A stretch of DNA of 64,000 bases from Sphingomonas abietis (GCF_027625475.1 NZ_CP115174.1:4182501-4246500); one strand, 5' to 3'. Positions 1 through 9,893 are shown, counted from the stretch's first letter. Notes: a model not told the origin generated them from the letters alone. A program made the numbers and translations.

Positions 1-327
1 TAACGACGCAGCACGACCCTAAAGTCTCGCGCTACACGCCGAGCCGCCGCCCGCATGTCCCTTCATCCAACCAACAATGAGAAAGAACCGCACCGGCGCC
101 GATCCACCCCTCCCTTTCAGGAAGGATTTTTTTCGGTTCCGATGTAGCGGTAAACTGCGTTCCGCTAGAGAGCGAAGCGCCGTTGACGAGGGGCTATCTA
201 TGGCGGGAGGGCCGGCCCGTCAACCGCGTTTTGCAATTTTGTTGCGGCGCTCGACAAAAGCCCCGAAAACCGGGCTTTCTTAACGCCTCTCCGGGCATAG
301 CCGCGTTCGGTACAACGGGAGAATCGG
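1..327. other. left-edge non-coding stretch
   Basis: No convincing gene is visible in this stretch. Short open frames on both strands have no recognisable protein character. It holds one terminator-like stem-loop (listed separately, 257-278) and the leader of the flippase gene. The gene upstream of the window edge, if there is one, is out of view. Confidence 0.6.
257..278. terminator. stem-loop, possible intrinsic terminator
   Basis: A 7-bp perfect stem (AAAGCCC / GGGCTTT) encloses an eight-base loop, with a few T residues on either flank. It lies about 50 bp before the flippase start and may end transcription from a gene left of the window. The T-tract is short, so this is tentative. Confidence 0.4.
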
Positions 328-1833
328 GTGTCTGCGATTCGTGAAGGCGTGGAATCGGGCCGCGAGGCGAGGGAATCGGTCAGTGGGATGACCGCCCGCA
401 TCCGCAGTGCGGTGATCTGGCGCTCCGGCAGCCAGATCGTCGGACAGATGGTTATGTGGGCGTCGACCTTCCTCGTGCTGCGCCTGCTGACGCCCGGCGA
501 CTATGGCCTGTTCGCGATGACCCAGGTGGTGATCGGCCTCGCCCAGCTGATGAACGGCTACAGCTTCGCCTCCTCGCTGGTGCAGGCCGAAGAGCTGGAC
601 GAGGTCCGCGCCGGCCAGGTGTTCGGCGTCCTGCTGCTGATGAACGGTGCGATCGCGCTGGCCCAGTTCCTGGTCGCCCCCCTCGCCGCAGTCTATTTCC
701 ATCAGCCGCAGCTAACCGCCATCCTGCGCGTGCAGAGCCTGCTGCACCTCACCACCCCCTTCATCATCATGCCGCAAGCCCTGCTGTCGCGGCGCATCGA
801 CTTTCGGACCCAGGGGCGTGCCAATCTGATGGGCGCGCTGGCCGGCGCGATCACCGCCCTCGCCTGCGCGCTGGCCGGGCTCGGCGTGTGGACATTGGTG
901 CTGGCGCCGCTCGCCCTGTTCGGGACGCGGGCGCTGCTGCTCGGGATATTGGGCCGCTGGTGGATCCGGCCGCGCTTCGCCCTGGCCGGCGCCGGGGCGA
1001 TGCTGGGCTTCGGCGGCACCGTGCTGATCAGCGACATCCTGTGGTTCGTGCAGAACCAGGCCGATGTGTTCATCGCCGGGCGCCGCTTTGACGCCCATAT
1101 GCTCGGCCTCTATTCGGAGGGGCTGTTCCTCACCCAGATCCTCGTCAACAAGTTCGTGCCGGCGCTGAACGAGGTCGCCTTCCCCGCTTATGCCCGGATG
1201 CAGGCCGATCGCAGCGCGGTGGCGTGGAGCTTCGCCAAGGCGCTGTCGATCATCATGCTGGTGGCGATGCCCTTCTATGTCGGCCTCGCGACCACCGCCG
1301 AGCCGCTGATCCTGACGGTGATGGGCCCGAAATGGTCCGGCGCAGTGCCGCTCGTCCAGCTGCTGGCCTTCGCCATGCCGTTCGTGACCCTGCATGTCCT
1401 CTATCCGCCGGCGACCAATGCGCTCGGCCAGCCAAGGATCGGCGCCATCTCGTCCGCGGCCGGCGCGATCGTCCTGCCGATCGCCTTCTGGATCGGCGTG
1501 CCCCATGGCCCGATCGGGATGGCGGCGGCGTGGGTGGTCTCGATGCCGCTGCTGGTGCTGGTGTCATCCAGCCTGTCGCTGCCCGTGCTCGGCCTGAGCT
1601 GGGCGCGCCTGTGCCGGGCGGTCTTGCCGCCGCTGATCGCGGCGCTGGCGATGGGCGCGATCGTGGTCGGCGTCGATCGATGGCTCCCCCCGATCGCGCC
1701 GCCGCTGCGGCTGATGACGCTCGTGCCGATCGGCGTGCTGGCCTATGGCGCCTTCGTGCTGCTGTTCGCCCGCGATACCGCGCAACAGGCCTTCGCCATG
1801 GTGAGGGGCCGCGGCCGGGCCGCAACCCCCTGA
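328..1833 (+). CDS. polysaccharide flippase (MOP/Wzx-like)
   Basis: A 501-residue protein that is hydrophobic throughout, with roughly twelve to fourteen membrane segments. The N-terminal block around residues 28-60 (SGSQIVGQMVMWASTFLVLR followed by a LTPGDYGLFAM turn) is typical of lipopolysaccharide/teichoic-acid flippases of the MOP superfamily. Members move lipid-linked sugar units across the inner membrane. The chosen start is a GTG preceded at good spacing by GGGAGA. An ATG at 388 (MTARIRSAVIW) is a realistic alternative and begins nearer the family's usual N terminus. No glycosyltransferase genes are adjacent, so the exported glycan cannot be inferred. It converges with the CBS-domain gene. 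Confidence 0.85.
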   Translation: MSAIREGVESGREARESVSGMTARIRSAVIWRSGSQIVGQMVMWASTFLVLRLLTPGDYGLFAMTQVVIGLAQLMNGYSFASSLVQAEELDEVRAGQVFGVLLLMNGAIALAQFLVAPLAAVYFHQPQLTAILRVQSLLHLTTPFIIMPQALLSRRIDFRTQGRANLMGALAGAITALACALAGLGVWTLVLAPLALFGTRALLLGILGRWWIRPRFALAGAGAMLGFGGTVLISDILWFVQNQADVFIAGRRFDAHMLGLYSEGLFLTQILVNKFVPALNEVAFPAYARMQADRSAVAWSFAKALSIIMLVAMPFYVGLATTAEPLILTVMGPKWSGAVPLVQLLAFAMPFVTLHVLYPPATNALGQPRIGAISSAAGAIVLPIAFWIGVPHGPIGMAAAWVVSMPLLVLVSSSLSLPVLGLSWARLCRAVLPPLIAALAMGAIVVGVDRWLPPIAPPLRLMTLVPIGVLAYGAFVLLFARDTAQQAFAMVRGRGRAATP

Positions 1834-1852
1834 GTGATCGCCCCCTGAGCGA

Positions 1853-2281
1853 TCAGGTGCCGGCGATGTAGAGCCGCATCGCCTCGGCTTCCGCCTCGAC
1901 CCGGTCGATCCGCAGCTTCACCAGATCGCCGATCGAGATGACACCGACGATCACGCCGCCTTCCACCACAGGCAGATGGCGGATGCGCCGCCTCGTCATC
2001 AGGGCGAGCGCCGACATGATCTTGGTGTCCCGCTCCACGGTGAGCGCGGGCGAGGTCATCACCTCGGAGACGCGGCGATCGAGCATCGCCGGGCCTTCCT
2101 TGGCAAGCCCGTAGATCACGTCGCGTTCCGAGAAGATGCCCTCGACCTGCCCGCCCGCGATCACCGGCACCGCGCCGATGCGCCGTTCCGCCAGCAGCTT
2201 CACCGCTTCGCTGACCCGTTGATCCGGCCCGACGGAGATGATCTCCCCGCCCTTGGCCTGGAGTATCGCCGCGATCGTCAT
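1853..2281 (-). CDS. CBS-domain pair protein
   Basis: A 142-residue protein made almost wholly of two CBS motifs, roughly residues 8-62 and 74-132. The second contains the typical RHLPVVEGGVIVGVISIGDL block. Free-standing CBS pairs bind adenosine nucleotides and act as sensors, but the partner of this one is not evident. The neighbours are a flippase (convergent) and a DUF4167 gene (same strand, 239 bp upstream), and neither points to a role. Confidence 0.85.
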   Translation of the reverse strand: MTIAAILQAKGGEIISVGPDQRVSEAVKLLAERRIGAVPVIAGGQVEGIFSERDVIYGLAKEGPAMLDRRVSEVMTSPALTVERDTKIMSALALMTRRRIRHLPVVEGGVIVGVISIGDLVKLRIDRVEAEAEAMRLYIAGT

Positions 2282-2445
2282 GCAGGCCTCCTCTCATGTC
2301 GTGCGACCGGTCATTTCCGCCGGCCCACGCAATCATCCCACGTCCATCGGCCGATGAAAAGCCATGCCGACGCCTTATGCCGTGCCGCTCGGGCGCCTCG
2401 CCAGTGTCCAGGCCGCCACCGTGGCAAAGCGGACGTCGCCCGACG

Positions 2446-2487
2446 CGAAAAGGGCGCCGCTCCCGGCAGGAAGCGACGCCCTTTTCG
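2446..2487 (-). terminator. long stem-loop terminator after DUF4167 gene
   Basis: An 11-bp perfect outer stem (CGAAAAGGGCG / CGCCCTTTTCG) continues through a single G.T step into a second seven-pair stem with a four-base loop. The descending arm carries four T residues. It sits just beyond the stop of the DUF4167 gene. Confidence 0.8.
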
Positions 2488-2520
2488 TATCGGCTGTTTT
2501 TCTCTCGGCCGTGTCGGCGA

Positions 2521-3366
2521 TCAGGCCGCGACATCCTCCGACGTGGTCGCCCGGCGAGCCCGCCGGCGACGGGGCGCGGGCGCCTCCTCGTCGGCTGCGC
2601 CGTCGCCATGACCGTTCGAGCCTTCGTCGCCCGTCGTCGAGAAGGACGGGGGCAGGCGATCGATCTCGATCTTGGGCGATCCCTCGCCGGCTTCGGCTTC
2701 GGCCTCGACCTTCTTGCGGGGCGGACGGCCACGGCGCGGACGCGGTGCCTCGGCCTCTTCCGGGGCGGCAGCGGCGGGCTGGCCGACCGGCGCCTGAACA
2801 GCGGCGCCCTCCTCCGTCGCGGCAGCGACAGGCTCGCGATAGTCGCGACGCTCGCGGCGATTGCCACGATCCTCGCGATTGCCCCGCTCCTGGCTGGCGC
2901 GCTCCGGATTGGCGCGCTCTGGCCGATCCTGATGGCCCTGGCTGACACGCTCCTCGCGATCGCCACGGTCGCGGCGATATGGCGGCGGTGCGGGTTCCTG
3001 CTCGCGCGGTTCGGACTCGCCGTTGTCGTAGCCGGTTTCGCCATCGTCGCCGTCGCCGTCGAAATCCTCGTTATCGTAACGCGGACGGCGCTGCTGGTTC
3101 GGATTCTGCTCTTCGAAGCGCGAGCGACTCTCGCTCAGCACGCGGAAATAATGATCCGCGAACTGGAGATAATATTCGGTCATCACACGATCGCCCTGGG
3201 TCTGGGCGTCACGCGCGAGATTCTTGTATTTCTCGTGGAGCTGGGCGGCGTTGCCACGCGCCCGGTTGTCGATCCGGTTGCCTCGATCATTGCCGTTGTT
3301 GGGGCCCCGCACCTGCGGACCGCCACCACGGCCACGGCGACGACCGTTCTGCCGATTGTTGATCAA
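2521..3366 (-). CDS. DUF4167 domain protein, probably RNA-binding
   Basis: A 281-residue protein. The N terminus (MINNRQNGRRRGRGG) and the block around residues 35-85 (NAAQLHEKYKNLARDAQTQG and EYYLQFADHYFRV) are the DUF4167 signature found across alphaproteobacteria. The remaining roughly 190 residues are low-complexity, rich in Arg, Asp, Glu and Pro, and probably disordered. The RGG-like N terminus suggests nucleic-acid binding, which is inference. It lies downstream of hisS-prfA-prmC on the same strand, separated by 298 bp, so it may have its own promoter. Confidence 0.88.
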   Translation of the reverse strand: MINNRQNGRRRGRGGGPQVRGPNNGNDRGNRIDNRARGNAAQLHEKYKNLARDAQTQGDRVMTEYYLQFADHYFRVLSESRSRFEEQNPNQQRRPRYDNEDFDGDGDDGETGYDNGESEPREQEPAPPPYRRDRGDREERVSQGHQDRPERANPERASQERGNREDRGNRRERRDYREPVAAATEEGAAVQAPVGQPAAAAPEEAEAPRPRRGRPPRKKVEAEAEAGEGSPKIEIDRLPPSFSTTGDEGSNGHGDGAADEEAPAPRRRRARRATTSEDVAA

Positions 3367-3664
3367 CGTCTGAGAGTCCTCGTTCTACGTGGCCTTGAAA
3401 GTCACCACTCCTGCCGGTCGCACATCCGGCCTGTTCGTCCGGGCCATCCCGGCGATTCGCTTGCGCCGTCCGATCCTGTGCGCCGCCCGGCAGATGCGCT
3501 TGTTCAGCGTATCATGCCCACGTCGCCGCCCTGTGAGGAGCAGCAGGTCATCGGTTTCGGCATGGGACTACGGCGTTGGAAACATATGTTCCGATGCTGA
3601 GTTGCCCCGGTTCCTGAACGACATGTAGTGCGGCCGGAAAGCAAAACCAAGTAAGAAATGCGTT
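3367..3664. other. intergenic region upstream of DUF4167 gene
   Basis: About 300 bp without a credible gene. The only structure I see is a perfect 10-bp palindrome, AACATATGTT at 3581-3590, flanked by GGA and CC. It could be a regulator site for the DUF4167 gene, but nothing identifies the regulator. No clear terminator follows prmC here. Confidence 0.4.
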
Positions 3665-4492
3665 CTATCGACGGGTCGCCACGACACAGCGTTCGCGTCC
3701 CGCCAGATCGTGGCGGATATGCACCACCAGCCCTTGCGAAGCCATGAACGAGGCGACCGCCGCGCCCTGCGTGGCCCCGATCTCGATACAGGCCACGCCC
3801 CCGGCCACGAGCTGGCCGGGCAGCAGCGGGGCAAGCGCGCGATAATCGTCCAGGCCGTCGGCACCGGCGAAGAGCGCGGAGTGGGGCTCGTGATCAGCGA
3901 CATCGCCGGGCAGCTGTTCGTCCTCAGCGATATAGGGCGGGTTGCACAGGATCAGATCGAAGAGCTCGCCGGTGCCGCTCCAGCCGCCCTCGATCATGGC
4001 GGCGCGGCGCGCCATGCCGAGCGCGTCGGCGTTGCCTCGGGCGATCGCCAGGGCCGGCGGGGAGCGATCGATGCCGACGCCCGTCGCGGCCGGCCATTCG
4101 GCCAGCGCCGCCAGCAGCAGCGCGCCGGAGCCGGTGCCGAGATCCAATATCCGTTGCGGGCCGGGAGTGCCCGCGAAATGCGAAACCGCGGCCTCGATCA
4201 GCGTCTCGCTGTCGGGGCGCGGAATCAGCACGCCGGGCGCGACGTTCAGCCGGATCGTCCAGAAATCGCGATGCCCCACGATATAAGCAAGCGGCTCGCC
4301 CGCGGCGCGGCGGGCCACCAGGGGCGCGAAGCCTTCGGGCACGGGGCGATCGAGGCCGCCCAGCAGCAATGCTTCGCGTTCGATACCCAGCGCGTGGGCC
4401 ATCAGCAATTCGGCATCGAGACGGGGCGTATCGGAATCGGGGAGACGGGCAGCCGCCTCGCCGATCGCGCGCCGCATATCAGGCGGCGACAT
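3665..4492 (-). CDS. prmC: release factor N5-glutamine methyltransferase PrmC
   Basis: A 275-residue SAM-dependent methyltransferase that modifies the glutamine of the GGQ motif in release factors RF1 and RF2. The SAM-binding motif DLGTGSG is at residues 117-123 and the diagnostic NPPY that holds the glutamine amide is at 184-187. The N-terminal helical domain carries the expected [14 protein letters not shown] block. The start overlaps the end of prfA by 14 bp, and this substrate-enzyme pairing confirms the call. Confidence 0.97.
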   Translation of the reverse strand: MSPPDMRRAIGEAAARLPDSDTPRLDAELLMAHALGIEREALLLGGLDRPVPEGFAPLVARRAAGEPLAYIVGHRDFWTIRLNVAPGVLIPRPDSETLIEAAVSHFAGTPGPQRILDLGTGSGALLLAALAEWPAATGVGIDRSPPALAIARGNADALGMARRAAMIEGGWSGTGELFDLILCNPPYIAEDEQLPGDVADHEPHSALFAGADGLDDYRALAPLLPGQLVAGGVACIEIGATQGAAVASFMASQGLVVHIRHDLAGRERCVVATRR

Positions 4493-5561
4493 CGTCCAGC
4501 GCCGCCAGGCGGCTCGCCTCGTCCTCGGAGATCAGCGCGCCGATCAGTTCGTCCATCTGGCCCTGGAGGATTTCCGGCAGGCGATGCAGCGTCAGGTTGA
4601 TGCGGTGATCGGTGACGCGCCCCTGCGGAAAATTATAGGTGCGGATGCGCTCCGATCGATCGCCCGAGCCGACCATCGACTTGCGCGCGCCGGCCCGCGC
4701 CGAGGCCAGCCGCTCGCGCTCCTGCTCGTAGAGCCGCGCGCGCAGCACCTTCATGGCCTTGGCCTTGTTCTTGTGCTGGCTCTTCTCGTCCTGCTGGATG
4801 ACGACCAGCCCGGTCGGCAAATGGGTGATCCGCACCGCGGAGTCGGTGGTGTTGACCGACTGGCCGCCCGGCCCCGACGAGCGATAGACGTCGATCCGCA
4901 GATCCTTGTCGTCGATCTTGACGTCGACCTCCTCCGCTTCGGGCAGCACCGCCACCGTCGCCGCCGAGGTATGGATGCGCCCGCCGCTTTCGGTGACCGG
5001 CACGCGCTGGACGCGATGCACGCCGCTTTCGAATTTCAGCCGCGCGAACACGCCCTGCCCGGTGACGCTCGCGACGACCTCCTTGAAGCCGCCCATCTCG
5101 GCCGCGCTCGCCGACATCATCTCGACCCGCCAGCCGCGTGCATCGGCGTAGCGCTGATACATGCGGAACAGATCGCCCGCGAACAAAGCCGCCTCGTCGC
5201 CGCCGGTGCCGGCACGGATTTCGAGGATTGCCGAGCGTTCGTCGGCGGCATCCTTGGGCAGCAGCGAGATGGCGAGGTGGCGCTCGGCATCGGGCAGGCG
5301 CTGCTTGATCGCCTCGGCCTCCTCCGCCGCCATCGCGCGGATATCGGGATCGGGATCCTCATCCATGCCGTTCAGCACGTCCAGCTCCGCCCGCAGCCGC
5401 CGGACCTCGGCGGCCGCCACGGCGACCGGCTCGATCTCGGCATAGTCGCGCGACAGCTTTACGAACTGCTCGGGCGGCAGATCGCCGCGCGCCATCGCCG
5501 CCTGCAGCTCGTCGCGCCGGCCTTCGATCTGGGCGATGCGGGCGGCGGAAATGGAGGTCAT
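4479..5561 (-). CDS. prfA: peptide chain release factor 1
   Basis: A 360-residue class I release factor that recognises UAA and UAG. The GGQ peptidyl-hydrolysis motif is at residues 232-234 inside the [17 protein letters not shown] block. The codon-reading tripeptide is PVT at 188-190, which marks RF1, since RF2 would have SPF. The acidic [14 protein letters not shown] segment lies near residue 120. The start codon overlaps the hisS stop as ATGA, and its modifying enzyme prmC follows, so the three genes form one translation-related operon. Confidence 0.98.
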   Translation of the reverse strand: MTSISAARIAQIEGRRDELQAAMARGDLPPEQFVKLSRDYAEIEPVAVAAAEVRRLRAELDVLNGMDEDPDPDIRAMAAEEAEAIKQRLPDAERHLAISLLPKDAADERSAILEIRAGTGGDEAALFAGDLFRMYQRYADARGWRVEMMSASAAEMGGFKEVVASVTGQGVFARLKFESGVHRVQRVPVTESGGRIHTSAATVAVLPEAEEVDVKIDDKDLRIDVYRSSGPGGQSVNTTDSAVRITHLPTGLVVIQQDEKSQHKNKAKAMKVLRARLYEQERERLASARAGARKSMVGSGDRSERIRTYNFPQGRVTDHRINLTLHRLPEILQGQMDELIGALISEDEASRLAALDDVAA

Positions 5562-6814
5562 GCGATAGCGACGGGCGGTGACGCCACCAGAGCCGCCAGC
5601 CGCTCATCGAGACCGTCCCGATCGTGATCCAGCGTCTTCAGCCTCTCGACCGGCTGCCCATCCACCAGCCGGACGGACAGGATCGCGCGCGGATGGGCCT
5701 TCACGGCCTTGTCGAAGCGCTTCTTCACCGCGCCCGTCACCATCGGAATGGCCGAGACATGATGCTGGCGGAATGTCTGCGTGGCGGCGATCGCGTGCCC
5801 CGTCGCCGCCTCATCTTCGGCGACGACGATCACGTCGATCCGCTCTTCCTCGGGCGGGGCGATCAGCATGCCCAGCCGCTCGATCCCCGCCGCCCAGCCG
5901 ACGGCCGGCGTCGCCGGCCCCCCGAGGCTCTCGATCAAGCCGTCATAGCGGCCGCCGGCCAGCACCGTGCCCTGCGCGCCCAACCGATCGGTGACGAACT
6001 CGAAGGCGGTGTGGCGATAATAATCCAGCCCGCGCACCAGCCGGGCGTTGCGGGTCCAGGCCACGCCGGCGGCGTCGAGCCCCTTGGTCACGGCCTCGAA
6101 GAACGCCCCCGCCTCGCTCGACATATGGTCGTCAATTCCCGGCGCGGCGTCCGCGATCGGGCGATCGCGCGGATCCTTGGAATCGAGAATCCGCATCGGA
6201 TTCTTGTCGAGCCGGACGAGGCTGTCCTCGGACAATGCATCGCGATGCTGCTCGAAATGCGCGACCAGCGCGGTGCGCCACGCATCGCGGGTCTCGGCAT
6301 CGCCCAGCGTGTTGAGCTGGAGCGTCACGCCATCCGATATGCCCAGTTCGTGGAGCAGCTGGTCGGCCAGCATCAGCAGTTCGACATCGGCGGTCGGCTC
6401 GGCCGCGCCGATCACCTCGGCATCGATCTGGTGGAATTGCCGGTAGCGTCCCTTCTGCGGCCGCTCGTAGCGGAACACCGGGCCATGGGTGGCGAGCTTG
6501 AGCGGCGCGAACTGCTGCCAGCCTTCGGTCAGATAGGCGCGCGACAGGCCGGCGGTGAATTCGGGCCTGAGCGTCAGCGAATCGCCGCCACGATCCTCGA
6601 ACGTGTACATCTCCTTGGAGACGACGTCGGTGGTCTCCCCGATCGAGCGGGCGAACACCGCCGTCGCCTCGAAGATCGGGATTTCGACGCGCTGGAAGCC
6701 GTAGAGCCCCCGCACCCGATCGAACGCCGAAGCGACGGCGTGATGACGGCGCGCAGCATCCCCGAGGAGATCCTGCGTGCCACGAATGCGTTGGGGAGTT
6801 TCGGGTCGGCTCAT
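5558..6814 (-). CDS. hisS: histidyl-tRNA synthetase
   Basis: A 418-residue class II aminoacyl-tRNA synthetase that charges tRNA-His. Visible features are the start [13 protein letters not shown], the motif 2 region [20 protein letters not shown], and the histidine-binding [15 protein letters not shown] block. An anticodon-binding domain forms the last 90 or so residues. It is the first gene of the hisS-prfA-prmC operon and diverges from the pyrophosphatase gene, so the 106 bp between them should hold promoters for both. Confidence 0.97.
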   Translation of the reverse strand: MSRPETPQRIRGTQDLLGDAARRHHAVASAFDRVRGLYGFQRVEIPIFEATAVFARSIGETTDVVSKEMYTFEDRGGDSLTLRPEFTAGLSRAYLTEGWQQFAPLKLATHGPVFRYERPQKGRYRQFHQIDAEVIGAAEPTADVELLMLADQLLHELGISDGVTLQLNTLGDAETRDAWRTALVAHFEQHRDALSEDSLVRLDKNPMRILDSKDPRDRPIADAAPGIDDHMSSEAGAFFEAVTKGLDAAGVAWTRNARLVRGLDYYRHTAFEFVTDRLGAQGTVLAGGRYDGLIESLGGPATPAVGWAAGIERLGMLIAPPEEERIDVIVVAEDEAATGHAIAATQTFRQHHVSAIPMVTGAVKKRFDKAVKAHPRAILSVRLVDGQPVERLKTLDHDRDGLDERLAALVASPPVAIA

Positions 6815-6920
6815 GTGGCCGGCGTCCTAACCTAAAACGCGCAAACGGAAAATAACCTTCGCGACCGTGCCAAAAGACGCTTGTGGTTGACATATTCGGG
6901 CCGCTATCCCTTCGCGCGCT

Positions 6921-7490
6921 ATGAACATCGATCTCATCCCCATCGGGGCCAATCCGCCGCACGAACTCAACGTCATCATCGAGGTGCCCGTGGGTGGCGA
7001 ACCGGTGAAATATGAGTTCGACAAGAAATCCGGTGCGCTCTTCGTCGATCGCATCCTCCATACGCCGATGCGCTATCCGGCCAATTACGGCTTCGTGCCG
7101 CACACGCTGTCGCCCGATGGCGATCCGCTCGATGCGCTGGTGATCGCACGTTCGCCGTTCGTGCCCGGCTCGGTGGTGCGGGTCCGCCCGATCGCGGTGC
7201 TGCGCCTGGAAGACGAGGCCGGTGGCGACGAGAAGCTGATCACCGTCCCCGACGACAAGACCTTCCCTTATTATAGCGATGTCGGCGAGAAGGCTGATCT
7301 GCCCGAGATCGTGATGCAGCAGATCGAGCATTTCTTCACCCACTATAAGGATCTGGAAAAGACCAAGTGGGTGCGCATCGGCACCTGGGGCGACGCCGAG
7401 GAAGCCAAGGCGATCATCGTCGAGGCGATCGAGGCTGCCCAGAAGGCCAAGGCCGAAAAGGGCGACGACGCCGGCGCGAAGAAACTCTGA
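6921..7490 (+). CDS. ppa: inorganic pyrophosphatase, family I
   Basis: A 189-residue soluble enzyme that hydrolyses pyrophosphate and so drives biosynthetic reactions forward. The N-terminal KYEFDKKSGALFVDRIL stretch and the signature DGDPLDALV with its metal-binding aspartates are intact, as is the downstream active-site block around PDDKTFP. The length is slightly above the usual 175, with a charged Ala/Lys-rich C-terminal tail. It stands alone with a stem-loop directly downstream. Confidence 0.97.
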   Translation: MNIDLIPIGANPPHELNVIIEVPVGGEPVKYEFDKKSGALFVDRILHTPMRYPANYGFVPHTLSPDGDPLDALVIARSPFVPGSVVRVRPIAVLRLEDEAGGDEKLITVPDDKTFPYYSDVGEKADLPEIVMQQIEHFFTHYKDLEKTKWVRIGTWGDAEEAKAIIVEAIEAAQKAKAEKGDDAGAKKL

Positions 7491-7506
7491 AATATTTGAA
7501 ATAATA

Positions 7507-7541
7507 TTGCGCGCTCTGGACTTGCCGTCCGGGGCGCGCAA
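7507..7541 (+). terminator. stem-loop after ppa
   Basis: A 15-step stem (TTGCGCGCTCTGGAC / GTCCGGGGCGCGCAA, with three T.G wobbles) has a five-base loop, 16 bp after the ppa stop. No T-tract follows, so it may act as a terminator or only as an mRNA 3'-end stabiliser. Confidence 0.6.
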
Positions 7542-7580
7542 CAAATGTGACGTTCCCATGTATCGGAGACGTCACTTCCC

Positions 7581-9515
7581 ATGTCATCCATCACCCGCGC
7601 GCTCTGTGGCGTCGCTTCGTTTGCGCTGATCGCGTCTGCCGCCCAGGCCCAGCTTCAGCCGGCCACCAACAGCCTTCCCCAGCCGGTCACGATCACCGAC
7701 ACCATCCCGCCCGCCCAGGACGTTCGCTATCCCGGTGGCACCATCTCGCTTGCGGTCGATGCCAGCGACGTGACCCGCGGCATCTTCTCGGTCAAGGAGG
7801 TGATCCCGGTTGCGCAGGGCGGCAAGTTCACCCTGCTGATGCCCAAATGGCTGCCCGGCAACCACAGCCCGACCGGCCAGATCGACAAGGTCGCCAACTT
7901 CGCCTTCTCGGTCGATGGCAAGACGATCCCGTGGGTGCGGGACACGGTGGACGTCACCGCCTTCCATCTCGATCTGCCGGCCGGCGCCAAGGCCGTCACC
8001 GTCAGCTTCCAATATCTCTCGCCGACCACCGGAAACCAGGGCCGGATCGTCGCCACGCCGGACATGCTGAGCCTGCAATGGGATTGCGTCGCGCTCTACC
8101 CGGCCGGCTATTTCGTCCGCCAGATCCCGTTCTCGGCCACCGTGCAATATCCCAAGGGCTGGAAATCCGCGACCGCACTCGCGCCGGGCCTGTCGGGCGA
8201 TACCGTCACCTATCCGACGGTCGATTTCGAGACGCTGGTTGATTCACCCGCCATCGCCGGCCGCAACATGGTGAGCCATGAGCTGGCCCCCGGCGTCCAT
8301 CTCGATGTCGCCGCCGACCGGCCCGACCAGCTCGTCGCCACGCCCGAGCAGATCGCCCCGCACAAGAAGCTGGTCGAACAGGCGGTCAAGCTGTTCGGCG
8401 CCCAGCATTATGATCATTACGACTTCCTCTTCACCCTGTCCGACACGCTGGGCGGCGAGGGTCTCGAGCATCATCGCTCGTCCGAGGATGGCACCGGCGC
8501 CGACTATTTCACCGACTGGGCATCGAACGCGCCCGATCGCAACCTGCTGGCGCATGAGTTCACCCATAGCTGGGACGGCAAGTTCCGCCGCCCCGCCGAT
8601 CTGTGGACGCCGGATTATCGCACCCCGATGCAGGACACCTTGCTCTGGGTCTATGAGGGGCAGACCCAGTTCTGGGGCTATGTCCTGCAGGCGCGCTCGG
8701 GCCTCGGCACCAAGCAGGAGATGCTCGATTCGTTCGCGATGACGGCCGCCTATTACCAGAACAGCCCCGGCAAGACCTGGCGCTCGGTGGAGGATACCAC
8801 CAACGACCCGATCATCGCGCAGCGCCGCCCGAAGGCCTGGACCAGCGACCAATGGTCCGAGGATTATTACGAGGCCGGCAAGCTGGTGTGGCTCGATGCC
8901 GATCAGCTGATCCGCGAGAAGACCGGCGGCAAGAAGTCGCTCGAGGATTTCGCCAGGCTGTTCTTCGGCGTGCGCGATCGCGATTGGGGCGTGCTGCCCT
9001 ACACCTTCCAGGATATCGTGAACGCGCTCAACACGGTGATGCCCTATGACTGGGCGACCTTCCTCAACGAGCGGATCAATGCCCCCGAACCCGCCTTCCC
9101 GCTCGAAGGGATCACGCGTGGCGGCTACAGGCTGGTCTATAAGGACAAGCCGAGTGACTTCTGGAAACAGCGCGAAAATGGCCGCAAGATCGCCGACTTC
9201 AGCTATTCGATCGGCCTGACCATCGGCAAGGCCGGTGCGATCAGCGGCGTGTTCTGGGGCGGCCCGGCATTCGACGCCGGCCTGACCGCCGGCTCGACGC
9301 TGATCGCGGTCGATGGCCGCGATTACAGCAAGGATCTGCTGTCGAGCGCGATCACGGCGGCCAAGGGCGGCAACCAGCCGATCCACCTGCTGGTCAAGCA
9401 GAACGACCAGTATCGCGACGTCATGGTCAAGTGGAATGGCGGCCTGCGCTATCCGACGCTGGAGAAGGTCGGCAAGGGCGAAACCGGCCTCGACAAGCTG
9501 CTCGCGGCGAAGTGA
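7581..9515 (+). CDS. M61-family metallopeptidase with PDZ domain
   Basis: A 644-residue protein with an N-terminal signal peptide ending near residue 22 (IASAAQA). The family includes glycyl aminopeptidases. The zinc motif HEFTH is at residues 325-329, preceded by GGEGLEHH near 291-298, which fits the M61 active site. A PDZ domain occupies roughly residues 540-625 (SIGLTIGKAGAISGVFWGGP). It is probably periplasmic or surface-exposed. GGAG lies 13 bases before the ATG, and an inverted repeat overlaps the leader. The substrate is unknown. Confidence 0.9.
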   Translation: MSSITRALCGVASFALIASAAQAQLQPATNSLPQPVTITDTIPPAQDVRYPGGTISLAVDASDVTRGIFSVKEVIPVAQGGKFTLLMPKWLPGNHSPTGQIDKVANFAFSVDGKTIPWVRDTVDVTAFHLDLPAGAKAVTVSFQYLSPTTGNQGRIVATPDMLSLQWDCVALYPAGYFVRQIPFSATVQYPKGWKSATALAPGLSGDTVTYPTVDFETLVDSPAIAGRNMVSHELAPGVHLDVAADRPDQLVATPEQIAPHKKLVEQAVKLFGAQHYDHYDFLFTLSDTLGGEGLEHHRSSEDGTGADYFTDWASNAPDRNLLAHEFTHSWDGKFRRPADLWTPDYRTPMQDTLLWVYEGQTQFWGYVLQARSGLGTKQEMLDSFAMTAAYYQNSPGKTWRSVEDTTNDPIIAQRRPKAWTSDQWSEDYYEAGKLVWLDADQLIREKTGGKKSLEDFARLFFGVRDRDWGVLPYTFQDIVNALNTVMPYDWATFLNERINAPEPAFPLEGITRGGYRLVYKDKPSDFWKQRENGRKIADFSYSIGLTIGKAGAISGVFWGGPAFDAGLTAGSTLIAVDGRDYSKDLLSSAITAAKGGNQPIHLLVKQNDQYRDVMVKWNGGLRYPTLEKVGKGETGLDKLLAAK

Positions 9516-9526
9516 GGCGCTGAACC

Positions 9527-9557
9527 GGGAGGGAGCGGTGCCGCCGCCCCCTCCTCT
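9527..9557. terminator. GC-rich stem-loop between convergent genes
   Basis: A GGGAGGGAGCGG segment faces CCGCCCCCTCC around a short loop, followed by TCTTTC. The pairing is imperfect. It lies between the M61 gene and the SMR gene, where a bidirectional terminator would be expected. Confidence 0.4.
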
Positions 9558-9575
9558 TTCCCGTTTACGCCGCGA

Positions 9576-9893
9576 TCAGTGGCTGACCAGCTTGAGCCCG
9601 CCGATGCAGGCGACCAGCCCGAGGATCAACAGCAGCCGGGCCATGCCGAGCGGCTCCTCGAAGAACAGGATGCCGACCAGCACGGTGCCGAGCGCGCCGA
9701 TGCCGCCCCACACTGCATAGGCGGTGCCCATCGGGATCGAGCGCGACGCGACCTCCAGCAGCCCCATGCTGAGCGCCACCGAGGCGAGGAAGCCGATCGT
9801 CCAGCCGGGATTCCTGAACCCGTCGACGAAACGCAGGCAGGTGGTGAAACCGACCTCGCCGAGTCCGCCCAGCAGCAACCAGATCCAGGCCAT
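9576..9893 (-). CDS. SMR-family exporter, Gdx/SugE-like
   Basis: A 105-residue protein with four membrane helices. Glu13 occupies the position of the essential membrane glutamate of SMR transporters. The GTAYAVWGGIGALG block and the C-terminal GLKL..H resemble the Gdx (SugE) guanidinium-exporter branch more than the EmrE drug-exporter branch. SMR proteins work as dimers, often antiparallel, and exchange cations for protons. I start at the ATG giving MAWIWLLLGGLGE. An upstream in-frame GTG adds six unlikely residues. No second SMR subunit gene is adjacent, and the 64-bp leader is too short for a guanidine riboswitch. Confidence 0.85.
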   Translation of the reverse strand: MAWIWLLLGGLGEVGFTTCLRFVDGFRNPGWTIGFLASVALSMGLLEVASRSIPMGTAYAVWGGIGALGTVLVGILFFEEPLGMARLLLILGLVACIGGLKLVSH

